Source: Gnetum montanum
Lineage: Eukaryota; Streptophyta; Gnetopsida; Gnetales; Gnetaceae
Assembly: GCA_015680685.1 (NCBI GenBank)
Contig: MNCI01022307.1
Location: 436,456-500,455, forward strand
DNA length: 64,000 nt
Reading direction: 5' to 3'
Shown: in pieces, positions 47,298 through 57,880 of the stretch
Layout of the letters: each line of letters begins with the position of its first letter
Position numbering within the stretch: the stretch's first letter is position 1
Position numbers and translations under genes: made by a program
Notes under the pieces: generated by a model
Seen by the model: the letters and a program-made list of their open reading frames with translations, nothing else
Databases searched by the model: none
Told to the model about the DNA's origin: nothing

Positions 47298-49367
47298 CTA
47301 ATTCAATCCAACTGAAACCTGTAATTTTGATGACCCCTGATCTTCCCTCTTATTTTCTATAAACTTCACGTCGATATACTGCCATCTTTCCACTAAACCA
47401 TCGATGTTGGTGTTGGATGGTTCTAATTCGGCTAGCCTTTTGGCAGCGTATGCTCCAATCTCGATATTTTGATGGGTTTTGCAAGCAGAAAGCAAAGAAA
47501 CCCAAATGGCTGAAGTGGGTTTCAAGGTCATTTTTTCTATCAAATCTCTTGCCTCATCTAGCTGCCCAGCTTTACCTAGCAGATCAACCATGCAACAAAA
47601 GTGCTCAACTGAAGGTTTAATCCTATAATCCCTACTCATAGACTCAAAATACTTGCAGCCCTCATCCACCATGCCTGAGTAACAGCACGCTCTCAAGACT
47701 GCAACAAAAGTTAGGGCATTTGGCTTGACATAGGAGTCTGTCATTCTTTTGAAGAACTGCAAAGCATCCTGTCCATACCCATGAATGGCATAGGCTGACA
47801 GAATTGTGTTCCATGTCACAACATCACGTCTGCTCATATTTTCAAAAACATCTCGAGCACTGACTACGCAGCCACATTTGGCATACATGTTGATGACCGC
47901 ATTCAAAATCTTAATATCAGAGTGAAATTCGCTGTTAATGATATCCTGATGGACCTCCTTCCCAAATTCCAGGGCTGCAAGATCAGCACAGACAGGAAGA
48001 ACAGTAGAGAAAGTGACCTTGTCAGGCTTCACAGCCAATTTCTTCATTCTCTTGTATACATCCAGGGCCTCCTTGAAGCATGAATTCTGTGAGTACCCAG
48101 AAATCATAGAATTCCAAGACACCAAATTTCTCTCTGCAGCCACTGACTCAAACAGCTCCAGGGCCCTATCCATGCGGTTCTGCTGAGCATAAGCTCCAAT
48201 CATGACATTGCATGTCACTGTGTCCTTACTGGGCATTCTGCTAAAAAGCTCCTCAGCCTGATCTATCATGCCATTCAAAACATTACCAGAGATAATGACA
48301 TTCCATGAAAAATTATCCTTTCTGGGCATCCTGTGAAACAGACTAACCGCATACTCTATGCTTCTGCATTTGCAGTAGACATCCATAAGAGCATTGCACA
48401 AAACAAGATCATCTGCAAAGCCACGAGAAACCAAATAGGCATGAAACTCCCTGACAACATCAAGAACAGCCAATTGACCCAGAGCAGGGGCAAATCCAGC
48501 CAAGGTACCCACATTAGGCTTCATGGCAGCAGCCATGATCATGTGTTTGAAAATCTGCAGAGCCCTCTGAGGAACCTCATTCTGCACGCATCCTGCAATT
48601 AGGGCATTCCAAGAGACGATATTGGGTTCAGTCATTTTGTCAAACAGATCGCAGGCCATGTCAAGGAACCCATTCTTGGCATAAGCTGTGATCATGGCGT
48701 TCCAGGACGCAGGATTCCGTTTGGGCATATCCCTGAAAAATCCAAAAGCCTCACCCACCTGCGCATTCTCGCCGAACCCTGCAATCATAGAATTCCAGGT
48801 AACAACATTCTTCTCAGGCATAATCTCAAACACCTGCCGTGCATCCTCCATTTTCCGGCATTTCGCATACATATCAACGAGGGCACTTCCCACGTAAACA
48901 TCCACGCAGAAGCAGCTCTTCACGGCGAATTGGTGAAGCTCCTGGCCGTGTTTCAGAGAACGCGAGCCTGCGCAGGCTGAGATGACTGCAGATAACGAGA
49001 AATCGTCGGGCGAAACCGTGATTTCCTGCATTTTCTGGAACGTTTTTAGGGCTTCGCGAGAATTTCCTTGCTTGGAGTATGCTGTGATAATGGCGGTCCA
49101 AGAAGCTGCGTCGGTTTGGGGCATTTGGTGAATGTAGCGACGAGCTTCTGCGACATGGCCGGCCTTCGTATAAATGGCGAGGATTTGATTTCCCAGTTCG
49201 ATTGGTTCACGAAATCCCGTCTGAATTGCATGCGCGTGTACCAGTTTGGCCTGCTCCATTTTTCTGCAATTCCGCAGCACCGCTGTATACGATTCCGCGT
49301 TCATGGAGTTCTGTAGAGCTTCCAGAATCACTTTCCCGCTTTGCCTGGCAACATCCTTTCTTCCCAT
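47298..49367 (-). CDS. PLS-class pentatricopeptide repeat protein, intronless, no DYW
   Basis: The 689-residue product is a chain of PPR motifs of alternating P, L and S type from about residue 60 to 630. Examples are VVTWNSMIAGFGENAQVGEA, NPASWNAMITAYAKNGFLDM, NIVSWNALIAGCVQNEVPQR and DVVTWNTILSAYAIHGYGQD. PPR proteins bind single-stranded organellar RNA, one base per repeat, and PLS members usually serve C-to-U editing in mitochondria or plastids. The C-terminal E motif begins (IWVSLLSACKTHQNIEIGAY, AAKRLAELEPSN) but is then abnormal: the expected YVLLSNIYAAAGRW stretch is largely missing, and the protein ends KLQVSVGLN with no E+ or DYW deaminase domain. If used in editing it would need a DYW partner in trans. 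The ATG at 49367 is the first Met of the frame. No clear transit peptide is seen. Confidence 0.92.
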   Translation of the reverse strand: MGRKDVARQSGKVILEALQNSMNAESYTAVLRNCRKMEQAKLVHAHAIQTGFREPIELGNQILAIYTKAGHVAEARRYIHQMPQTDAASWTAIITAYSKQGNSREALKTFQKMQEITVSPDDFSLSAVISACAGSRSLKHGQELHQFAVKSCFCVDVYVGSALVDMYAKCRKMEDARQVFEIMPEKNVVTWNSMIAGFGENAQVGEAFGFFRDMPKRNPASWNAMITAYAKNGFLDMACDLFDKMTEPNIVSWNALIAGCVQNEVPQRALQIFKHMIMAAAMKPNVGTLAGFAPALGQLAVLDVVREFHAYLVSRGFADDLVLCNALMDVYCKCRSIEYAVSLFHRMPRKDNFSWNVIISGNVLNGMIDQAEELFSRMPSKDTVTCNVMIGAYAQQNRMDRALELFESVAAERNLVSWNSMISGYSQNSCFKEALDVYKRMKKLAVKPDKVTFSTVLPVCADLAALEFGKEVHQDIINSEFHSDIKILNAVINMYAKCGCVVSARDVFENMSRRDVVTWNTILSAYAIHGYGQDALQFFKRMTDSYVKPNALTFVAVLRACCYSGMVDEGCKYFESMSRDYRIKPSVEHFCCMVDLLGKAGQLDEARDLIEKMTLKPTSAIWVSLLSACKTHQNIEIGAYAAKRLAELEPSNTNIDGLVERWQYIDVKFIENKREDQGSSKLQVSVGLN

Positions 49368-49479
49368 GTTGCTGCGAGCGAGCGAGCGATCGTTGCTTGA
49401 TCGAATTAGGGACCCGTGAGCATGAAGGAGGAGAATTTCGAGGCTGATGAACAGATTCTTGCAGAAGAAATGACAAAAA

Positions 49480-50059
49480 TTCGATCCAGCAGAATAGCTA
49501 GCTTGCTTATGGATGTTTTCGTTCAGAAACTAAAATTGACTGCTTTTATATGCGTTTACTGATATCTTCTTGAATCTTTCCAAGACAGCAGTTTCAGAAT
49601 TCCGTTTAACGCTCCAGAGTTCGGCTTGATTACCATGCCAGGAATCTATTCCAATATTTACAGCATTTGCGCTGAAAAATCTAGTGTTCAGGTGCTGAGC
49701 TGAGCCCCACTGGCATTTCGATGCCATGATCCTTGGCTTATTCTGGTGCTGGTGTTGGATTCAAGAGGTATGAATATTTGTTTATGTTTTCTTAATGGAT
49801 GTGTGTATTTTCACGGGATTCCATGTCCCTCCATCATGTTTATTTGAGCATAGTGGCAAGAATTTTACCGTGCAGGAATTGCCATTAGAGTGATGGTAAG
49901 ATGCTTGTTTCTCAACTCAAAGATTAGGGTTAGAGGACTCTCTCAAGACCTTGCAATGTTTGCAATCCCAATGCATTACCCCTTCCTACCTCTCTCTTCC
50001 TTTTTTTTTCTTTGGGGTTATTGTTAAATTGTTGTCTTTATGTCCACATAATACTACTA
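49480..50059. other. Upstream flank of the PPR gene
   Basis: This is the presumed promoter side of the minus-strand PPR gene. I saw no clear TATA box or other gene. Confidence 0.4.
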
Positions 50060-50205
50060 ATGCATTTGCAAGCTCTTGATTTGAAAGCTCCAAGGGTTCA
50101 ATTCTTGTGGGTAATGTTGAGTTAAAAATTTCTAATTAGACTGCATAGCTTGGGGTGTACCTATATTGCAATTATTTCAAGTTCCATTGTAAAAAAAGTA
50201 AAAAA
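50060..50205 (+). repeat. tRNA-derived SINE, 5'-truncated
   Basis: It contains gctcttgatttgaaagctcc, a B box (agggttcaattcttgtgggt), aatgttgagtt, and the tail ctaattagactgcatagctt then ggggtgtacctatattgc. The A-box part is weak or missing. An A-rich run follows. Confidence 0.7.
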
Positions 50206-50225
50206 TAAAAATAAAATAAAATAAA

Positions 50226-50660
50226 TACATTATCATCTTGATCTTGTCCCAACAAAATGGGGTGAGCTACCTAAGTTTTTTTTGGTCATTCACCTCAATG
50301 AAGTACTAAATCTTTGTTTATTTTCAATTTCTTCAAATTATCTTAATCATTTTTTCCATGTCATTTTTGGTCTTCATTTTGGTAGCTTTCTTGGAATAGT
50401 GATGTAACAACCTTTTCTTATAGGCTTGTTATTTGACATTTTTAGCACGTCCAATCCATCTAAGATGCCATTTATGTATCTTAATTAAACTAGAAGCCAC
50501 TTGAAGTCTTTCTCTAATGTTTGTATTATAGTTTATCTCTTTTGGTGATATTCAACATCCATCTAAGCATTTGCATCCATTCCTCTTTGGTACTGTTCAA
50601 CATTCAATACCATATAAGAAAGTAGGCTTGATTGCTATCATATTAACTTTTCCTTTGGTT
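50226..50660 (-). pseudogene. RTE-like LINE 3' fragment
   Basis: The minus strand encodes MQMLRWMLNITKRDKL, then IRERL-like residues, HKWHLRWIGRAKNVK and KATKMKTKND. This is the conserved C-terminal end of plant RTE-type LINE proteins ('RMLRWM.G.TR.D.IRN', 'LRW.GHV.RR'). It ends with the 3' tail ccccattttgttgggacaag. Most of the element is missing. Confidence 0.65.
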
Positions 50661-50739
50661 AAAAAAATATAAAAAATACATGATAAATGAAAAACACTTT
50701 TTTTGGGCTAAGTCTACATCTACAATTTAGTGATCAAAC

Positions 50740-50865
50740 AATGAAGTCTTAGCTTAGTGGTAACACTCTTGACTTACAAGTTTTAGGTTATGGGTTCAAT
50801 TCTCATGTGCAATAGTAAGTTATAAAGTTAATTTAACAATACATCTTGGGGGTAAATATTATTTA
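50740..50865 (+). repeat. tRNA-derived SINE
   Basis: It has an A box (tagtggtaac within cttagcttagtggtaacact), a B box (atgggttcaattctcatgtg), then caatagtaagttataaagtt and the tail atcttgggggtaaat. It is about 125 bp. Confidence 0.75.
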
Positions 50866-51125
50866 AAAAAAAATTGTTAAGATATCCCCCTACAATTTAG
50901 GGATCAACTTTGAAGGGTCCATTAATTTTTGAATTAAATAAAAAATGTTGGTTTACCCTTTCTAATGAAGTAAAAAAATTATCCCAATCAAATGAAAGAA
51001 GGATTTTTTTAAGTATTTCATTTAAATACTTTTATAAAATTGAACAAAAAACAAATGTTTCATTTATAATTATGAACCTATCAATTTTTAAATGAAATTA
51101 TTATGTTAAGCACATAATTTTATCA

Positions 51126-51650
51126 ACAACAACATCATCATCCTAGCCTTGTACCAACAAAATAAAGTCAACTACATGACTTCTCTTTTACACTTTAGAT
51201 CATCTTCAATAGTTTTTTCTAGTGTCCTTTTTAATCTTCCTTTTGGTGGCTTTCCTATAACAATAGCGAGGCAATAATTTTTAATAGGCTCTCTCATTAT
51301 CTAATCTTTTTTGCATATGCCCAAAACATCTAAGCTGTCACTTCTATAACTTATATAAAATAAAAGTCACTCCATAGTTTCTCTAATGTATGTATTATGC
51401 AATTTATCTTTTCTTCTAACATTAAACATCTATGTAAGCATTTACATTTTTGTTATACTAATTTGTTGTTTATGCCTCACTGCTCAACATTTAGCACCAT
51501 ATAAGACAATATGCCTAATTATTATTATGGAAAGTTTTATATTTAGTTTCATTGAGATTTTTTATCACATAAAACACCACCAACATGTCTCTAATTTCAT
51601 AATGTTGCCTCTATCTTATTTTTTTATATCTTTATTAGTTTCATCATTTG
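51126..51650 (-). pseudogene. RTE-like LINE 3' fragment, second copy
   Basis: It is related to 50226-50660 on the same strand, with shared phrases on ttcaacatctatctaagca-type and tctctaatgtatgtattatg-type segments. The tail reads, on the minus strand, attttgttggtacaaggct followed by aggatgatgatgttgttg. The coding part is more decayed. Confidence 0.6.
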
Positions 51651-51652
51651 AC

Positions 51653-52485
51653 TGAAGCATTGATCCTATGGTGTAGGGACACCTCTTCTGATTCCCTTGT
51701 TCTCTTTCCTACATGTGGTTTTTGTAGGTTTCACGCTTTGTAGAAACATCTTATAGGTCAATAAGATGTATTGTCCAAGAGCTAGGACTTCATAGGAGAT
51801 GTCTAGGACATGTAAGAGATGTCTATGCCAAAAGCTTAATCTTCATAGGAGACATATTGGAAATCTTGAAGATGTCAAAAATCTCATCCATGAAGAAGAC
51901 GTCTTCCAAACTCAGGAGATGTCTTTCCCAAAATATGAGTTTTGATAGGAGACAACTCAAAAAGGCTAGAGATGACCCATATGACCAAGGAAACATTCGA
52001 AATTGCCAATTCCAATTCGAGAAACAACTAGAAGAAGATGGAAAAAGTTAGAAATAGCTGAAGATCCTCAACTTGAGTTGGGGAAAGGTTTCTAGGTACC
52101 TTGTCTTCTCTTTACCAATAATATTAGTGTGTTCAATGCTTGTATGACCAAGAGATGTTAGAGAAGATGATAGGAAAGTTCATGAGATGAGCTTGAGAAG
52201 AGTGTGAGAGAGCACAGTGAGTGAGTGCATATGTGGTTGTAGCTCCAAGGTCAACTATGTGGTGTATTGGCATGTGTGTTCTTAGTCTTGCTTATGTGTT
52301 GAGATCTCAGTCCTGGGTTGTGGGAGAGATTCTTAATTAGTTGTGTTTTACTTTGAGAACAACCATTGTGTGGTTGTAGAGCCTCACGCTCTACAACATT
52401 ATTTGAGTGTTAAGAGTATTTTGGATGTGGCATGGGTTTTGGAATCCTATTGTAATCTTCTCTTTTAATAATTGAAGATAGTTAG
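51653..52485 (+). repeat. Copia-like solo LTR, related in design to element H
   Basis: This is an 830-bp block from a TG start at 51653 to the edge of element E. At 51780-51960 it holds several agatgtct motifs, like the U3 of element H. The second half (cctcacgctctacaacatta, ttttggaatcctattgtaat) resembles an R/U5 end with a polyadenylation region. No internal domain adjoins, and the exact 3' end is uncertain because E abuts it. Confidence 0.5.
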
Positions 52486-53402
52486 TGATGAGTGGTGAGA
52501 TACCCCTACACCCAACCATACGAATCACAAAGCGTTGACACGCAATCTAATTGAATTCCATGTACTTTATAGTTTCCAGTGCACTAGTCTTTTAGGCAGT
52601 GAACCTTGCCCTAAGGTCGTTCATTGTCTTCCCGATTACACTTGTGAAGTACAAAGGTATGGTTAAGTGAAATTGAGGCATATGATTTTTATCATTTTAT
52701 ATTTTATGTTCTTTGGTGCTTTGAAGGGAGAGATAAAGTAATTTAATGACTGATCTAAATTAACCAACTAAGTGATCTCTAACTAATCCTAACATAAGCA
52801 TTCAGTCCCACTTTCCATACACATCCTGAACCCATGTATCCACTGCTTAGTTACCAAGTGCTATACCACTGGGTGCACCAAGCAATAACGCTACTGGGAT
52901 TACCAAGCGAATATGTGTTATGCTCGAAGTGGTCATACTTATGTATTTAATCTATCTAGCTTATCTTGCATAATTAGCTTAATTACTAGAAAACATTAAA
53001 TAATTAACTAAAAGTATTAAATACATAAATAAACATCTAAACTATCTAGAATGCTACAAGGTTTATCAAGAAGCTTGTCTTTATTTCTGTACACACTATC
53101 ATGCTCAAGCATAACAATGCTCAAATAAAGATCTATACATTCAATGACTCCTACTACGGGCACTTGGGAGAAATATTCTAACTTTCAAATAGACAAACTA
53201 CAAGAGCTCTGCTACTAGTATGAATCTAATGCCATAAATGCAATTGGTGAGCATGTAGTTTATAGCAAAAAATGAACCTTGTTGCATTGATGGGGTCACA
53301 TTGATGTAGCAAACGATGTATCGATGGGGCTGCATCGACAAGGCCCAGTTAATGAGGTTGTGCCAATGAGGCATCATTAATGCAGCCAACCAAGACCCAT
53401 CA
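52486..53402 (-). repeat. 3' LTR of element E
   Basis: On the minus strand it starts TGATGGGTC, just after a perfect PPT, and ends ACTCATCA. The U3 has an array of catcgatac/tgcatcgac-type motifs (about 53270-53395). A TATA-like tataaac follows in minus orientation near 53260. It matches the LTRs of A, B and, at its end, F. Confidence 0.82.
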
Positions 53403-53416
53403 TACCCCCACAACTG
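53403..53416 (-). other. Polypurine tract of element E
   Basis: The minus strand reads agttgtgggggta, directly against the LTR start. Confidence 0.82.
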
Positions 53417-53599
53417 AATAAAAGCTCATCCTCGAGTTTCTTTACAAAATATGGAAGGTATGGGATTATTGACTAACTCTTAACAAAACAAAGAAAACTA
53501 AATTGACAAAACTAAGTGCTCAAGTGTACAGATTAACACATTACAAAAATTATGGTGTTCATAACACAAAATTAAACACCATGACATGACTCTTTAAAA

Positions 53600-55049
53600 T
53601 TGGATGGCACTTCCTTTGATGGCATGAACTTGGTGGAGAAGGTTAGATAATCCCAGGTGATGGTGGCTCCTGAGGCTTTGAGGGACCTTCACTAGCTTCA
53701 AGCATGTGTAGCGGTTGAGATGGCTATGGTTGTTTTGTTGTTGCTTCAACTTCTAGTGGGAGGCGAAAGGCATCCAACAATGCCTTCATTTTCTCCTCCT
53801 TACTCTTGGGATTGTGCATCATTCATGTAGCTTCATAAATGTGGGTTAGAAGGGGCACATTCCAAGGATAGGGAATCACTGGAAATAGCTCCTTAGCATT
53901 AATGAACTAGGCAAAAAATTGTTTGCACGTGATGTCGAATGCCTTAACTATGTCTTTCAACTCATAGTAATCATTCATTCTCTTGGACAACTTCTCGGTA
54001 GTTGATAATTGATCCTTGAATCATGCCCTGAGAACTTTGGGTTCTACATTTACTATCTCAAGCTTTTGCTTGGTGTCTTTATGATGCTTGAACTTAGCCT
54101 CATACAGTAAGTATGAGCTGGCCACTTTTTTTTCTGATTCTGATAGTGGCCTTTTGGCAATTAGCATTGCCAGGTTTGCATAGAAGAGATTTGCCAATTC
54201 CATGTATTTTGTCATTTCTTCAATTTGCAACTCCTTTAGGCAGATCTCTACTTTGTTACAGGCATCAATCCCATCAATGATGGGTTGCCACACTTCTCTT
54301 CCTTGCTGTAGTTGCTAGAGGGCTTCGTTTACTTTTGCCTTAGTCATTTGAATATGTTTCTCATTTACCTCCATTTGCAAGCTGACTTGGTCTCTATAGT
54401 GATTTTTAACTCTTTCAAACTTAAGAGCCTCATTCTTCCAGGCAATGATCTCAATGGCAAACTTCTAGAGTAAGGCTTGAACTTCCTCCATAGATAGATT
54501 TCAATTCTCCATGGCCAATTTCCTCAACTCAATGTTTACCTTGGTGAGCTGCTTCTACTATTGATGAATGAATTCCTGCATCTATTATTTCTATGCATCA
54601 ACATTGCACAAGTGATGATTTTCAACGGTCACTAATTCATTTTCTTAGTGCATCTGAACTAAGTCCTTTTGAACTAAGTAGGGTTTTGCTTTTGCTATGG
54701 ACTAGTTGAAGATGGCTATCATTGTTTCCTCCTTAGCTTGTTTTAGTCATTCTTGAAGTTGCTGAAAATTTTCATCTTTGGTGATTATTGGGCTAAGGAG
54801 TATGGGATCAGTAAAACGAGCATGTAGTTTAGCAATTTCCAAGGCCAAGCATTGGTTTTGTGTTGAGGCCATTTCAAGTTGCCCCTCCAAGATGATGCAC
54901 TTGTCCTTTACTTCCAACAACTCCAACTAGATTGCAATAATGTTATACAGGAAATCAAAGATTTCTAGAATTGGTTTGTTGTTCCCCACCAATTGATCTA
55001 GTAACTCTTCATGCTAGGTTGCATTCAATCTTCTGCTAATCATGCCTAG
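53600..55049 (-). pseudogene. ORF3 of element E, C-terminal part
   Basis: An open minus-strand frame (54293-54021) encodes KVEICLKELQIEEMTKYMEL, then MLIAKRPLSESEKKVASSYL and EAKFKHHKDTKQKLEIVNVE, a coiled-coil-like segment matching 20500-20720 of A. The frame then runs to a KMKALLDAF block near 53780 and a proline-rich end. Stops occur throughout. The N-terminal part lies beyond insertion G. Confidence 0.65.
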
Positions 55050-56415
55050 TGAAACACCACAAAAAATTTTGGCTAACACTTGTAGACAGAAATTAAGCTA
55101 AGTCATGTTGGTCCTCAGCATGACCAAGCTTGAAAGCCTTAAAAATAGCATCAAACGAAGTCAAAGCAAGAAAGTAAAAGTTCCGTGGGACCCACAGAAG
55201 ACTACGATGACATCTGGCATCAAACTTGGCAAATCTTGAGCTCAAAATACTTGGTTTTCACTAAGTATGCATCCTGTATGCTGGCCTACACATGCCCAGC
55301 GTAAGGCCCAGCGTACAACAACTTTCGGGGCTCAAAAACTCATCAAAACATGCTAAAGTGGAGTGTCTGGACGCCCCAGGACCTTCCCCAGGGTCCCTAG
55401 CAGGTCTCAGGCACTTGAAAATCGAATTTTGGGCTCCACATGATGATCTTTCATTCCTATACGTCCAGCGTATACGCCCAGGGTGCAGCCAGCGTAGTGA
55501 GATTTTCGGGCCCCAAAAATGAGTCAGAACATGCTAGAACTGAGCGTATGGACCCCCCAGGACCTTCCCCAGGGTTCCCAGTAGCTCTCAGGCACCCAAA
55601 AATCAATTTTTGACCTTAAAATAAAGCATTTTCATGTGTATAAGCTGGGTACATTTTTGGCTTACGTTGGCATGCTATACGCTTACGCTGGCATCCTCTA
55701 CGCTTACGCTGGCATCCTGTACGCTGGCATGCTATACGCTAGATAGTTGTAATTTTCTCTTGCACCTGGTCAATGCGCCACGTGTCTCCCAACCCACGTC
55801 CGCCGTCAAAACCATGTATAAAACCCCAATTTTTCACTAAATCCAGGGGAGGTTGGCAAAAATCCCAGAGCATACCCAGGAGCAATTACGCTATGCACCA
55901 GAGCTCAAAACCCTCTTACGCTGGAAAACCTGTACGCTGTGCACAGTCCCTGCGACGTGTCTACGGCGTAAACCGGCCTGCCACCCTCTCATCCGCTGGG
56001 GCTTTTCGTCCGCCTTGTGCTTCGCCACAACTGCGTTAGACCGGTGCACTGTATTCTCATCCTGTAATATCATTGTTCCATTTACTGCATAAGATTGTTT
56101 ACAGTTTTACGTCAATTTGGCACACGCATTCTGTTTACGCCCATTTACACCTCAGCTTCGTTCGCATCTGTTTTACGCCGTTTACGTTTTGTTTACGCTC
56201 GCTACGCCGTTTACGCATAACCCAGCGTATAGCACTTTGCGTACGCGTGGGGAAATCCTTGTCTGATCTGCGTGCGGACCACCCAAGGTACTCTGCCTTT
56301 GTGCCTTCCAGCTCGCCCTCAGGCGAAGGCAGGGTCTTCTGTTCTCGTCCTGCGATCCCACGGTCTTTGTTCCCTTCCAGCCGGAGACCGACGATTTCAG
56401 GCGGCACACCTATGA
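55050..56415 (+). mobile_element. Insertion G: CpG-rich, TACGC-rich solo-LTR-like sequence
   Basis: The sequence interrupts ORF3 of element E. It begins TGAAACACC, the same start as LTR F, has a TATA box (tataaaa, 55817-55823) and downstream R/U5-like sequence, and no internal coding region. A 181-bp tandem duplication and ttacgctggcatcc repeats lie upstream of the TATA box. Its CpG content contrasts sharply with the depleted surroundings, which marks it as a recent arrival. Its 3' edge is set only by where homology to ORF3 resumes. I could not define a target-site duplication. Confidence 0.6.
55305..55740 (+). repeat. Tandem repeats in the upstream part of G
   Basis: Two copies of a 181-bp unit share phrases such as accttccccaggg (55381 and 55562). 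They are followed by four short units of the type ttacgctggcatcct at 55660-55740. Confidence 0.85.
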
Positions 56416-57870
56416 ATGTTTGCACATCTTGAGGTGTAGATATGTCTAGTATAGATGTCGCAAGTGCATTAAGAACTTTAGCAATTCCGTCAGTGACTAC
56501 TTTAGTAGCGGTCTCCTATCCTTGATGCTGCATCACCAATATAGTTGTCCCCTCACCTTCCTCCAAACACACTAAAAAAGATGCAACATTCCCAAAGATT
56601 TATAGGAATAAATGGTATTAAGATAAATATATCATCAACTCTTGAGCATTGGGATTCAACCTCGTGGGTAACTACATTCTTTGGGTAGAAAATAGCAACC
56701 CACCTCTTTCCATCTAGCTCATTGTCCAAAACACCTCATTAAGGTGACTCTTTGCTGGTTGATATATAGATGGGTCTGCACTACTCATTCCTACATGTTT
56801 CTCTTGCTCATGCAAGAGCTGCTCTCAAATTTTACGCAAGCACTCAATGGTTGTGTAGGCCTCTGGTGTTATTTCTTGAGTAGGCGATGGAGGTGGTGGC
56901 TATTTCTCCCCTTCTTTAGCCATGGTAGGTGTCTTGTCCTTCATTATTTTAGACCACAAGGCAATGGAAGTATGCTTGATCACGTCATTGGCATAATGGA
57001 CGATCCTTGCCCTTTTGCAAAGTTTCCAGATGAGACATGGGAAAGGCAAGGTTTCCTTCCACATTCATTTTCTTTGAAACACTTATCAATCTATTAATAG
57101 ATCAATTGTGGAAGGTTTGTAGGAAATCTCTTGCTTTAAGTGGTGCATGCTTAGGTGAAAAAGGTAGTCACCTTGCTGGGCCTCATCGTTAGGTTGAGAT
57201 GGTAGGCTACTATTTTGAAGTATATGCGTTTTTCCAATGTGATCGCATTGTATTCCTTACGATTGAATCTATAACATGGCTGAGTCCACTTCTTTTTGGC
57301 CTTAGGGTCACCTTGTGTTGATAGCTCTACCAGTTATGTCCCAATAGCAAGCAACCCTAATGCCTTTGTGATAGCTTCAGCCAATTAGGACACTTGAATA
57401 TCCTTGATTTTCATTGTGGAACCTGGCCTTTTGTTATTCCAGAAGAGATACATATCTTCCATGTACCACTCCTCATTGGAAGTCATGACTAGCCACATGG
57501 GAGAGGTTTGCAATTGTGTTTTCACCTCTACTGGAGCATTCTCTAAAAATGGTCCAAAGTTTAGTTCCTAGAGAACTAAGCATTGGATATCATGGGGCCT
57601 AATGGTGTCAAGGTAAGCTTTTGTTAGAGTGACCTCAAGCCTTGGTATAGGTCTTGCTACTTCCCCTCGCTGTGATTATTTTGTTAGCACTTCTTCTATA
57701 TGAATCTATCGAACAGATTTCACTTTGGGCTCCTCTCAAAGAGGTCCCATTGCATGGGTTGCTTTTGGTTGTTCTTGAGCTTGATCTTGTTGGCCCCTTC
57801 CAGTTCTAGGTCATTTCTCCCTTGGTTGAGAGGGTCCTTCCTCATGTGGTCATTTTGGTCTTAGTGTCAT
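56416..57870 (-). pseudogene. ORF3 of element E, N-terminal part
   Basis: The minus-strand ATG at 57870 follows a gattatag acceptor-like string. The translation runs parallel to 18293-19690 of A, including RIYFKIVAYHLNLTMRP near 57200 and a KENECGRK block near 57070 (ERGRK-type). It is interrupted by stops and then by insertion G. I recognise no domain with certainty. Confidence 0.6.
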
Positions 57871-57880
57871 CTATAATCAC
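57871..57880 (-). promoter_or_regulatory. Splice-acceptor-like site at the ORF3 start of element E
   Basis: The minus strand reads gtgattatag immediately before the ATG. Element D has tgattgcag before its ORF3 ATG at 602, and in A the same place reads catcatac, with the AG lost. Confidence 0.4.

Noticed and set aside
47000-47300. A DYW domain continuing past the PPR stop in another frame
   Set aside because: I looked for the HP.S motif, the HxE deaminase signature and a DYW end on the minus strand and saw none.
49207-49476. Frames overlapping the 5' end of the PPR gene on both strands
   Set aside because: They are shadows of the PPR coding sequence, with no independent motif.
56073-56432. 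119-codon plus-strand frame and overlapping minus-strand frames in G
   Set aside because: They lie in the R/U5-like part of a GC-richer LTR, where stops are rare by composition. No motif is seen.
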